Assembly: GCA_009885185.1 (NCBI GenBank)
Contig: VFLF01000580.1
Location: 1-6,779 of the forward strand
From: Nitrosomonadales bacterium
GTDB taxonomy: Bacteria > Pseudomonadota > Gammaproteobacteria > Burkholderiales > SG8-41
Direction of reading: 5' to 3'
Length of the DNA: 6,779 nucleotides
Shown here: positions 1 to 4,618 of the stretch, piece by piece
Position numbering within the stretch: the first letter of the stretch is position 1
How the letters are laid out: each line of letters starts with the position of its first letter
The notes under the pieces: generated by a model
The model's input: only the letters and a program-made list of their open reading frames with translations
What the model was told of the DNA's origin: nothing
Databases searched by the model: none
Position numbers and translations under genes: made by a program

Positions 1-2
1 AC

Positions 3-86
3 ATCTATCAGGTTCTGGCGTGTAAAGCCGGCATTACGGCAACCCATCCGTTGCCTCTCACCCGGGACTACATGTATCGTCGTTAG
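3..86 (+). CDS. 3' end of an unidentified plus-strand gene (partial)
   Basis: Reading from base 3, an open frame gives 27 residues ending in HPLPLTRDYMYRR and then TAG at 84-86. The 5' part lies outside the window. The codon mix and ordinary amino-acid composition look coding, and the frame is convergent with the next gene. Only 27 residues are visible, so no family can be assigned. Another plus-strand frame also stays open to about 198, but it yields a Pro/Arg/His-rich low-complexity tail and is less convincing. It is equally possible that this edge is non-coding. Confidence 0.4.
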   Translation: MYQVLACKAGITATHPLPLTRDYMYRR

Positions 87-178
87 CAAACTGCCCACTT
101 TGCGAGGCGTGTCCAATCACACCCGCCCGCCGCCGCATCGGCTGCCGTTTCCTGCCCCCCCGCCACCCGCACCGCACT

Positions 179-208
179 CGCAGCACCGCCTGCGGTAGCG
201 CCGCTGCG
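179..208. terminator. GC-rich hairpin between convergent genes (possible terminator)
   Basis: CGCAGC (179-184) pairs with GCTGCG (203-208), and inside it ACCG (185-188) pairs with CGGT (193-196) across a CCTG loop, leaving a 6-nt bulge on one side. It lies between the tail of the plus-strand partial gene and the stop of the minus-strand gene at 264. The position suits a bidirectional terminator, but neither side has a T-run, so it may only be a stable GC-rich structure. Confidence 0.25.
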
Positions 209-263
209 GGCTGCTTGATCCTGCCTTGTCACGCCGGCGAATCCGTGTATTGCCTGCAGCGAC

Positions 264-878
264 CTACGATTTGCCGAAACGCACTTTCGCTTCGTTCAAA
301 CAATTGGTTTTGGCATCGCTTGCAAAAGCGTCGCATTTTTCCTTCGCCACCACGTAATCCGCATCGCGCTTGTCCGAAGCTGCGTCCTTGCGTGCGACGG
401 CGCCGGCATCGCTCGCCTTGGTGTTTGCCTTGGCAGACGTCTCAGCGGCCTTTTCATTCGCATTGTTTGTCGTCATCCGCGCCTTGGCGTCGGCCTTATC
501 GGCAACCGCAGCGGCCTTAGCTTCCTTCACGCAGACATCCTTGACATTTCCGGCCAAGTCGTCGCATTTTTCCTTGGCAACGGCATAGTTGGCATCCGCC
601 CTGGCGACGCGCGCCTTGTAGCGGGAGTCCACCGAGGGCTTGTACTCTGCTTCGAGTTCTGCCTTCGCGACTTTCTCATTGCCGCTTGCCTCGGCCTTGC
701 AAATGTCTTTCGCATTGCCGGACAAGGATCCGCACGTTGCTGACGACGATTTATACTGCGCCGCAATACCGTCTTTACTGCGCTGATATTGTTCTTTTGA
801 CATATTTTGCGACATCGCGCCCGCGCTAAAAGCCAAGCTGATCGCTACCGCAACCGCATTGATAGTGAATTTGTTCAT
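264..878 (-). CDS. Exported Lys/Ala-rich protein with three C-x10-C repeats
   Basis: This is a 204-residue protein of unknown function. I chose the ATG at 876-878, not the one at 911, because AAGGA sits about 6 nt upstream and the protein then begins with a clean signal peptide: MNKF, a hydrophobic stretch at about 8-20, and small residues near 20-24. The mature part is rich in Ala, Lys, Asp and Glu and should be largely helical. Six cysteines form three equally spaced pairs, C49/C60, C105/C116 and C182/C193, each in a unit like AKEKCDDLAGNVKDVCVKEA. The middle region (about 120-170) is an Ala/Lys linker. Export plus paired cysteines suggests a periplasmic protein with disulfides inside each repeat (inference). 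I recall similar uncharacterised proteins in betaproteobacteria, but I cannot name a family with certainty. It lies 89 nt downstream of csbD on the same strand and may be read with it or from its own promoter. Confidence 0.88.
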   Translation of the reverse strand: MNKFTINAVAVAISLAFSAGAMSQNMSKEQYQRSKDGIAAQYKSSSATCGSLSGNAKDICKAEASGNEKVAKAELEAEYKPSVDSRYKARVARADANYAVAKEKCDDLAGNVKDVCVKEAKAAAVADKADAKARMTTNNANEKAAETSAKANTKASDAGAVARKDAASDKRDADYVVAKEKCDAFASDAKTNCLNEAKVRFGKS

Positions 879-919
879 ATCGATTCCTTTGATGGTTGAT
901 GACTGACGCACCGCGCAGA

Positions 920-943
920 CGGCATCTTCTATTTTTTATGCCG
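920..943 (-). terminator. Hairpin downstream of csbD (weak terminator candidate)
   Basis: CGGCAT (920-925) and ATGCCG (938-943) can form a 6-bp stem with a 12-nt loop, 25 nt beyond the csbD stop. The AT-rich run lies in the loop and not after the stem, so it is not a canonical intrinsic terminator. It may attenuate read-through into the exported-protein gene. Confidence 0.2.
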
Positions 944-967
944 CATACGAATTCAGACCTTGTGAAA

Positions 968-1180
968 TCAGTGCTTGTGTTCCTCGACATTTTTTTGCCA
1001 CTTGCTGAGTTGCTTCTCTGTTTCTTCCTTGGAGATGCCATACGTCTCCTGAATCTTGCCCGCAAGGTGATCGCGCTTTCCGCCGATGACATCCAGCTGA
1101 TCTTCAGTGAGCTTGCCCCACTGCTCTTTGACATTTCCCTTGAACTGCTTCCAGTTTCCTTCGATGCGATCCCAGTTCAT
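968..1180 (-). CDS. csbD: CsbD family stress-response protein
   Basis: The 70-residue product matches the CsbD-like family (Pfam PF05532) over its whole length. It opens with MNWDRIEGNWKQFKGNVKEQ, continues with WGKLTEDQLDVIGGKRDHL, and has the GKIQETYGIS-KEE segment near residues 41-53. Family members are 60-70 residues, very hydrophilic, and accumulate in general stress in Bacillus and in many proteobacteria (E. coli YjbJ is one). Their biochemical role is unknown. The start at 1178-1180 is supported by AAAGGA about 7 nt upstream; a longer open frame upstream is Arg/Cys-rich and not family-like. A 160-nt gap separates it from the preceding operon, so it probably has its own promoter. That gap contains a degenerate copy (1270-1285) of the palindrome seen upstream of the PRC-barrel genes. 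Confidence 0.95.
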   Translation of the reverse strand: MNWDRIEGNWKQFKGNVKEQWGKLTEDQLDVIGGKRDHLAGKIQETYGISKEETEKQLSKWQKNVEEHKH

Positions 1181-1269
1181 TTTGATTTCCTTTAAATTGA
1201 TGGAAGTTTCGAGCGGAACGACATATTCCGACCGTTGAGTTGATTGTGCGTTGCATTGACAGTGCGTTC

Positions 1270-1285
1270 CGTGCGGCGGCGCGCA
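1270..1285 (-). promoter_or_regulatory. Degenerate copy of shared palindrome, upstream of csbD
   Basis: The plus strand reads CGTGCGGCGGCGCGCA, which matches the pattern TGTRC-GGTGGC-GYACA with changes at the outer base, in the loop and in the right arm. A G-T pair keeps part of the stem. It lies 89 nt upstream of the csbD start and has the same orientation as the other copies relative to the gene. Alone it would not stand out from GC-rich background; the call depends on the better copies at 3342 and 3993. Confidence 0.35.
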
Positions 1286-1340
1286 TAGCGCGAAATAAAA
1301 CCAACTGTTGCTTGCAACGTCACCACCCGAAGCAGGGAGA

Positions 1341-1679
1341 TCAACCTGCACGCTTCTGCCAGGCGTCCTGAATTCGATGAAGGAAAACAGGCAGAAACTG
1401 CATGCCGTATCGCACGAACAATCCCCGCAGGAGCAGTGCAGCCGAACTGGCCGTCGCAACCTGTACGCCCGAGGACAGGGGCGCGACCCGCGTGCGGCGT
1501 GCAAGCCAAAACCCGAGAACACCCGCAACGCCCGCAACCAGCACCCAGGTTGAAGGCCTTGCAAGACTTGCACGGGCCGCAACCCGTATCCGGCATAGAC
1601 TGTCTTTCGTGCTCTGCCTGGACTGCGCGACCCGCAGTTCAGCGGCGTAAACGGCGGCCTGACTGGGTGCTCGCATCAT
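1341..1679 (-). CDS. Small membrane protein, third gene of the yqjD-yqjE operon
   Basis: The product is 112 residues. A basic N-terminal part (about 1-42, many Arg) could be a short amphipathic helix. It is followed by a membrane segment at about 44-60 (STWVLVAGVAGVLGFWLA), an Arg stop-transfer patch (61-64), and a second weaker hydrophobic stretch at about 72-88. The start ATG overlaps the stop of the upstream holin-family gene by 4 nt (1676-1679), which indicates translational coupling; no strong separate ribosome site is visible. By position it corresponds to the third gene (yqjK-like) of yqjDEK-type operons, but I do not see convincing sequence features of YqjK, so no symbol is given. Function is unknown; a role at the inner membrane is inferred from the segment and the neighbours. 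Confidence 0.8.
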   Translation of the reverse strand: MMRAPSQAAVYAAELRVAQSRQSTKDSLCRIRVAARASLARPSTWVLVAGVAGVLGFWLARRTRVAPLSSGVQVATASSAALLLRGLFVRYGMQFLPVFLHRIQDAWQKRAG

Positions 1680-2107
1680 GGCGAAGTACGCTCAATCGCT
1701 GGCTTTCCCGCTATTTGCCGGCGCGTTGCGGAGAAGAGCAGATCGCGGCTCAAGCCGATGCAACGGTAAATCAGTGCCACTCCCGCAATCAAGTTAAAGG
1801 CCGAAAGCGCGCCTATCGCTGCCAGCGGATGCAACCCTAACGCAATTGCGCAAATCGTAAGCACCGCCATCAACGCCAGCCACGCCGTAACAATGCAGAT
1901 TGCCGCGGTCACACTCAAAAAAATCATCCACATGAGTGCAATGCCCGCACGGCGAGCTTCCAGCGACATCAACTCCAGCAGATTTGAAAACGTGTCGCGT
2001 ACTGCCGCAAATGCCAGCGACAGTTCGGCAGCTATGCCTGCCGGGGGCCGACGATTTGCATCGGCGGGTGCAGCACCCTCTTGCTTTGCTGCGTCTATGG
2101 GTGGCAC
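1676..2107 (-). CDS. YqjE-like / phage holin superfamily (PF07332) membrane protein
   Basis: The product is 143 residues. A Pro/Ala-rich N-terminus (1-25) leads into an amphipathic helix, AAVRDTFSNLLELMSLEARRAG (split about 34-55), the usual signature before the membrane part in YqjE-like proteins. Two hydrophobic stretches follow: about 56-90, long enough for one long or two short passes, and about 95-115. A basic tail ends the protein. The family is annotated as phage holin family 3_6, but chromosomal members are not lysis proteins; E. coli YqjE sits beside YqjD, a ribosome-associated inner-membrane protein of stationary phase. The start is a GTG at 2105-2107, preceded by GGAGAGG about 6 nt away; no in-frame ATG fits better. 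It lies 70 nt after the DUF883 gene with no clear terminator between, and overlaps the next gene by 4 nt, so the three probably form one operon. Confidence 0.9.
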   Translation of the reverse strand: MPPIDAAKQEGAAPADANRRPPAGIAAELSLAFAAVRDTFSNLLELMSLEARRAGIALMWMIFLSVTAAICIVTAWLALMAVLTICAIALGLHPLAAIGALSAFNLIAGVALIYRCIGLSRDLLFSATRRQIAGKPAIERTSP

Positions 2108-2177
2108 TGCACCGCCTCTCCAAATACGCGGTGCCCGGGAAAAAGCACGAGCTGCATTTTGCCCACTCCAGACGCTA

Positions 2178-2546
2178 CTAGCGGGTGAGACGGCTAAGCA
2201 AGAATCCGGCAGCCAGCGCCACCGCGATAGACTTCATCGGATGCGCTGAAACGTAACTGCACGTGTCCTCAACCAGTTTCTTCTGTGTGGCGTTCAGACT
2301 TTGCCCCTGCTCGGCCAGCCAGTCGGCTGTAGGAGCCGCGGCGCTCGCTGCCTTGTCCACTGCCTGATGCGCCAATGCCGCCACCCGGTCGATGGCGGGT
2401 TTGACATGGCGTGCCGCGTCGTCGGCAGCACCTGCGATGGAATTTACCGCAGCGTGTGCGCCTGTCGATGCCTTATTCAAAACACCCTCTGAGTTATTCG
2501 ACAAATCGGACGGTGCGAGGTTGTTGCCAAGTGTGGTGGTATTCAT
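2178..2546 (-). CDS. YqjD/ElaB-type DUF883 family membrane-anchored protein
   Basis: The 122-residue product has the architecture of the DUF883 (PF05957) family: a polar, Ala-rich helical body (about 20-75), the segment LNATQKKLVEDTCSYVSAHP, and a single C-terminal membrane anchor, KSIAVALAAGFLLSRLTR (105-122). The motif 'V-x-x-HP-x-KS-x-A-x-A' before the anchor is the family signature. E. coli paralogues YqjD, ElaB and YgaM are tail-anchored inner-membrane proteins induced in stationary phase; YqjD and ElaB bind ribosomes. Whether this homologue does so cannot be seen. The start at 2544-2546 has a perfect AAGGAG about 6 nt upstream. It is the first gene of a probable operon with the YqjE-like and small membrane genes. 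Its upstream region carries a short perfect inverted repeat at 2561-2573. Confidence 0.92.
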   Translation of the reverse strand: MNTTTLGNNLAPSDLSNNSEGVLNKASTGAHAAVNSIAGAADDAARHVKPAIDRVAALAHQAVDKAASAAAPTADWLAEQGQSLNATQKKLVEDTCSYVSAHPMKSIAVALAAGFLLSRLTR

Positions 2547-2560
2547 GTGAGGCTCCTTGT

Positions 2561-2573
2561 GTTATTAAATAAC
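2561..2573. promoter_or_regulatory. Perfect inverted repeat in the yqjD-like leader
   Basis: GTTATT-A-AATAAC is a perfect 6-bp inverted repeat with a one-base centre, just before the ribosome site of the DUF883 gene. A second small palindrome, TTAC-GA-GTAA, lies at 2592-2601. The tract is AT-rich compared with its surroundings, as expected for a promoter. It could be an operator or part of a -10 region. With short AT-rich arms, chance is not excluded. Confidence 0.3.
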
Positions 2574-2623
2574 TTCAATTAAAACAGATACTTACGAGTA
2601 ATGAGTCACAAAATAAATTTCCT

Positions 2624-2642
2624 CCCCTTCAAGGGGAAGGGG
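2624..2642 (-). terminator. Hairpin, probable terminator of the 108-residue gene
   Basis: CCCCTTC (2624-2630) and GAAGGGG (2636-2642) form a perfect 7-bp stem with a 5-nt loop, 29 nt after the stop of the gene at 2672. On the minus strand it is followed by AGGAAATTTATTTTG, which is T-rich but interrupted, so termination may be partial. Confidence 0.42.
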
Positions 2643-2671
2643 TTACTTTGGTAATTTGTTACACAGTGCAA

Positions 2672-2998
2672 TTACGACGCCACCAGCAAAGACAGCCGTC
2701 TCGCCGGCAGCAGTAATGACTTCAGGCGCGTAACCGCTGCGCCAAAAATTTCCGTGACTTCGTTCGCTATGCTTTTTTGCGCATCGCGCTGCGCGCACTC
2801 GCGTCCACACCATTCGGTGTCCATTAATGCGTTAAAGCGCGCCTCGATGTCGTCGACGCCTTGCAATGGCAACGCCGCGACACCCGGCGGCAGCCATGTC
2901 CTGGCGCCGCAAAACTGCAAGGTCTCCACGTAGGAGGTCAGTAAAAAGTGGACTTCGTGTTCGGTTTTCAAGCGGCAAATGACTTCATTTACGTGCAT
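2672..2998 (-). CDS. Hypothetical soluble protein, 108 residues, four cysteines
   Basis: I do not recognise this family. The start at 2996-2998 is supported by GGAGAG about 7 nt upstream. The protein has no signal peptide or membrane segment. It begins MHVNEVICRLKTEHEVHFLL, continues with a WLPPGVAALPLQGVDDIEARF stretch in the middle (35-55), and has cysteines at 8, 30, 64 and 68, the last two as WCGREC. The C-terminal third (about 75-108) looks helical and basic, with a Leu-rich tail. C64-x3-C68 with C8/C30 could bind a metal or form a disulfide, but no known motif fits. It stands between the 25-residue peptide gene and the yqjD-like operon on the same strand, and probably ends at the hairpin at 2624-2642. 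Confidence 0.75.
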   Translation of the reverse strand: MHVNEVICRLKTEHEVHFLLTSYVETLQFCGARTWLPPGVAALPLQGVDDIEARFNALMDTEWCGRECAQRDAQKSIANEVTEIFGAAVTRLKSLLLPARRLSLLVAS

Positions 2999-3105
2999 CG
3001 TGTTCTCTCCAGGCGAAAGTCGAACCGGTTGTGGTAATTATTCGCGCCGCAACAAACGCCGCTTACGGCAGGATGACACTCGCACGATTGGCGTCAACAT
3101 TCGCT

Positions 3106-3183
3106 CTAGTTGAAAAGCATGTAGACAACGACCAGCACAATGACCGGCACACCCAAAAGCCAACCCAGAACATATTTACCCAT
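3106..3183 (-). CDS. 25-residue single-span membrane peptide
   Basis: On the minus strand an ATG at 3181-3183 opens a 25-codon frame ending in TAG at 3106-3108. The product starts MGKYVLGWLLGVPVIVL and continues through VVVYMLFN: one short basic residue near the N-terminus and then an almost continuous hydrophobic helix with one Pro, i.e. a single transmembrane peptide. AGGAG lies 8 nt upstream of the ATG, a good ribosome site. Many such peptides of 20-35 residues are made in stress in enterobacteria, where they bind or tune larger membrane proteins; that parallel is general and no homologue is named here. The gene sits among stress and envelope genes, and a near-perfect copy of the shared palindrome lies 158 nt upstream (3342-3357), beyond the terminator of the PRC-barrel gene, so it likely has its own promoter. 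Confidence 0.75.
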   Translation of the reverse strand: MGKYVLGWLLGVPVIVLVVVYMLFN

Positions 3184-3341
3184 GATTGCTGCTCCTGTTA
3201 GCTTGATACCACCACGACTTACCGTCATGCACACCCTCACGACGGTCACTTGCCTGCAACAACATTAAGCTGCCGCGCGAATAGTCGAAGGACAAAAGAA
3301 ACGCGACTTCATTCAGAATACGCAGAATGTCGTACACGGTA

Positions 3342-3357
3342 TGTGCGGTGGCGCACA
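3342..3357 (-). promoter_or_regulatory. Shared palindrome, copy A (upstream of the 25-aa peptide)
   Basis: The plus strand reads TGTGCGGTGGCGCACA: perfect 5-bp arms (TGTGC/GCACA) around GGTGGC. Compared with copy B at 3993 the fourth base of the left arm is G here and A there, and the partner base changes to match, so pairing or two-fold symmetry is kept. The plus-strand left flank (ATTCAG, then TGTCGTAC) also resembles copy B. It lies 158 nt before the peptide start, in the gene's sense direction reading TGTGCGCCACCGCACA. It could be a protein-binding operator or an RNA hairpin. Confidence 0.6.
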
Positions 3358-3383
3358 AAAGGTAGTTTGAATACGACAACAAA

Positions 3384-3410
3384 AAAGCTCCCCGGAAATC
3401 AGAGAGCTTT
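3384..3410 (-). terminator. Rho-independent terminator of the PRC-barrel gene
   Basis: In the minus-strand direction AAAGCTCTCT pairs with GGGGAGCTTT (two G-T pairs) around a 7-nt loop, and the stem runs into TTTTTT. It is about 70 nt beyond the PRC-gene stop at 3480. The stem followed directly by a T-run is canonical. It separates the PRC transcript from the palindrome and peptide that follow. Confidence 0.75.
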
Positions 3411-3470
3411 CTTGCTCTGGCGTATTCGGCGAAAGAAAAAACCGCGTGCCGTCTCCACTACGCCTTACGA

Positions 3471-3505
3471 ACGAGCGTGTTATTCCCAATACGGCGAACG
3501 CTCGT
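3471..3505. repeat. 8-bp perfect inverted repeat spanning the PRC-gene stop codon
   Basis: ACGAGCGT (3471-3478) and ACGCTCGT (3498-3505) are exact reverse complements 19 nt apart, with the TAA stop of the PRC-barrel gene (3480-3482) in the loop. In the mRNA this would fold over the last codons. It lacks a following T-run, and the canonical terminator is further on, so an mRNA-stability or processing role, or chance, are both possible. Confidence 0.4.
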
Positions 3506-3848
3506 AGTATTTATATACGTCGCGGTTCCACTTCTCTTCGGCCATGGAAGGCCAGTGATCCGCGTCGAATCCGGGCGCTGCCTCCAATCTTTCCTTGGAA
3601 ACATCCAGCACGTACTCGTTTTCGGCTACGTCATACTTGAAGGAGCTGAACGGGATTGCGAACAGCTTTTCTCCCATACTCAGAAAGCCACCGAACGACA
3701 CGACGGCGTAAGCGACCCTACCGGTACGCGGATCAATCACGACTTCCTTGATATCGCCAAGGTTGTCACCTTTGGGATTGACCACATCCGTGCCTATCAT
3801 GCTGGAAGCCTTTACGGGCGAGTTTGAAAACGCTTGCACTTGACTCAT
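3480..3848 (-). CDS. PRC-barrel domain protein (paralogue 1)
   Basis: The 122-residue product carries one PRC-barrel (PF05239) at about residues 13-85: SSMIGTDVVNPKGDNLGDIK, the strand pair around VIDPRTGRVAYAVVSFGGF, and KLFAIPFSSF. After the barrel comes a conserved tail, ERLEAAPGFDADHWPSMAEE (87-105) then KW, and a Tyr-rich end (YKYYERSPYWE). PRC-barrels are small beta domains of photosynthetic reaction-centre H subunits and RimM; stand-alone bacterial versions of this type are widespread and mostly uncharacterised. The start at 3846-3848 has GGAGAA about 7 nt upstream. Ungapped alignment with the neighbour at 4146 gives about half identical residues (47 of 93 by eye), so the two are tandem paralogues separated by 297 nt. 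Copy B of the shared palindrome lies 144 nt upstream, and a terminator follows at 3384-3410, so it is probably monocistronic. Confidence 0.93.
   Translation of the reverse strand: MSQVQAFSNSPVKASSMIGTDVVNPKGDNLGDIKEVVIDPRTGRVAYAVVSFGGFLSMGEKLFAIPFSSFKYDVAENEYVLDVSKERLEAAPGFDADHWPSMAEEKWNRDVYKYYERSPYWE
3528..3578. repeat. Conserved DNA block shared with 4155-4205
   Basis: These 51 bases match 4155-4205 at 44 positions by eye, without gaps, including the run CCATGGAAGGCCA. They encode the APGFD-DHWPSMAEEKW tail of each PRC paralogue. The block is much more alike than the rest of the two genes, from strong protein constraint or recent gene conversion. Confidence 0.8.
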
Positions 3849-4145
3849 TTTGATTCTCCGGTTATGTAATGGATAAAGGATGGAAAAGAAACTCAGCAGC
3901 GCTGATAGCGCTCAAGCGTGGAACAACTGATCAATTGTGCGCACACGCGCTGAATTCCTGCACGCAGCGTATTCAGCTTATGTCATACGCGCTGTACGGT
4001 GGCGTACATAAACGATGTCAATAGATTCGCGCTTCACTGATGTCGCTTTTCCCGCTGCAGATCGAAACTATTAGGGTGGTCTGACGGACTAATGCCGTGC
4101 ATCACCGTGACCTTAGAGTGCTTGTCATGGCAATATTCGTGCGGA
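3849..4145. other. Intergenic region between the two PRC-barrel genes
   Basis: These 297 bases contain the ribosome site of the downstream PRC gene next to 3849 and palindrome copy B at 3993-4008. Past the stop of the upstream PRC gene (4146) I see no clear terminator; only a small palindrome, TCACCGTGA (4102-4110), stands out. A 51-codon plus-strand frame (3869-4024) lacks a ribosome site and runs through the palindrome, so I do not call it. Confidence 0.6.
3993..4008 (-). promoter_or_regulatory. Shared palindrome, copy B (upstream of PRC paralogue 1)
   Basis: The plus strand reads TGTACGGTGGCGTACA: perfect 5-bp arms around the same GGTGGC centre as copy A. The upstream flank (ATTCAG at 3971, TGTCATAC at 3981-3988) parallels copy A's ATTCAG and TGTCGTAC, with gaps. 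It lies 144 nt before the PRC start. In the gene's sense direction it reads TGTACGCCACCGTACA. Confidence 0.6.
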
Positions 4146-4538
4146 TCAACTTAACCATTTTTCTTCCGCCATGGAAGGCCAATGATCCTTGTCGAATCCC
4201 GGCGCCTCTATCAGACGTTCCTGATCGACATTGAGAACAAAGCATTTCTGTTCGGTGTCCAGCACGAGTGCCGCCCACGGAATCGCAAAGAATTTGTCGC
4301 CAATCGTCAAAATGCCGCCGAATGACAGTACGGCATAAACAATGCGCCCCGCGGTTACGTCGAGCATGATGTGCGTTATTTCGCCGAGGTCTTTCCCGGC
4401 GCCGTTTTTTACTTTGTTTCCTACGAGTGTGTCAGCCGCCATGATGCGGGGACCGGGACCTTCGTGAACTTTCGTGGAACTTCCTGCAATGCGAGCGCTG
4501 TCAGCGCATACCTCAACCGTCGCGTTTGTCAAATTCAT
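4146..4538 (-). CDS. PRC-barrel domain protein (paralogue 2)
   Basis: The 130-residue product has a PRC-barrel at about residues 33-106: DTLVGNKVKNGAGKDLGEIT, then MLDVTAGRIVYAVLSFGG and KFFAIPWAAL. The same tail as paralogue 1 follows (ERLIEAPGFDKDHWPSMAEE, then KW), but the protein stops two residues later, so it lacks the Tyr-rich end. Its N-terminus is about 20 residues longer and unlike the paralogue. No signal peptide or membrane segment is visible, so it is presumably cytoplasmic. The start at 4536-4538 has a strong AAGGAG about 8 nt upstream. A degraded palindrome copy lies only 34 nt before the start. The flavodoxin-fold gene ends 80 nt upstream on the same strand, so read-through from it is possible. 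Confidence 0.93.
   Translation of the reverse strand: MNLTNATVEVCADSARIAGSSTKVHEGPGPRIMAADTLVGNKVKNGAGKDLGEITHIMLDVTAGRIVYAVLSFGGILTIGDKFFAIPWAALVLDTEQKCFVLNVDQERLIEAPGFDKDHWPSMAEEKWLS
4155..4205. repeat. Conserved DNA block shared with 3528-3578
   Basis: Second copy of the 51-base block described at 3528-3578 (44 of 51 matches by eye), coding for the C-terminal tail of PRC paralogue 2. Confidence 0.8.
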
Positions 4539-4572
4539 GATGAATCTCCTTCAAATGTAAAAATGTCCCCGA

Positions 4573-4588
4573 GTACGGTGGGCGTAAC
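4573..4588 (-). promoter_or_regulatory. Degenerate copy of shared palindrome, upstream of PRC paralogue 2
   Basis: The plus strand reads GTACGGTGGGCGTAAC: the left arm and GGTGG centre match copies A and B, but an extra G enlarges the loop and the right arm has an added A. The stem remains possible with a bulge (AGTAC with GTAACT). It lies 34 nt before the PRC start, in the same orientation as the others. TGTC precedes it on the plus strand, as in copies A and B. Confidence 0.45.
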
Positions 4589-4618
4589 TTTGCAGGGTCG
4601 TATCGGCATCGTTTTCGT

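Larger units (their letters stand above)
3184..3479. other. Intergenic region between the PRC-barrel gene and the 25-aa peptide
   Basis: These 296 bases hold the ribosome site of the peptide (about 3189-3199), the shared palindrome at 3342-3357, and the PRC-gene terminator at 3384-3410. Open frames crossing it in both strands have no ribosome site, odd composition and no family resemblance, and one minus-strand frame runs across the peptide's leader, so I treat them as chance. The 160-nt leader between palindrome and peptide is long and otherwise unexplained. Confidence 0.6.

Noticed and set aside
87..263. Ala/Gly-rich minus-strand frame after the exported-protein gene (possible C-terminal extension or gene fragment)
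   Set aside because: It is out of frame with the upstream gene, whose RFGKS end looks natural; no ribosome site; GC-rich DNA easily gives such frames.
1192..1596. 134-residue minus-strand open frame, Cys/Gly-rich, over the small membrane gene
   Set aside because: It overlaps the 112-residue membrane gene in another frame, has no ribosome site, and reads as a GC-rich shadow.
1676..2107. Holin annotation taken as a sign of a prophage
   Set aside because: The holin-family protein is the chromosomal YqjE type next to a DUF883 gene; no endolysin, integrase or phage structural gene is present.
3176..3382. 68-residue minus-strand frame covering the leader of the 25-aa peptide
   Set aside because: No ribosome site found, it overlaps the peptide's own start region, and its composition does not suggest a folded protein; better explained as leader DNA.
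3869..4024. 51-codon plus-strand frame between the PRC genes
   Set aside because: No ribosome site, no family resemblance, and it runs through the palindrome at 3993; chance is the simplest reading.
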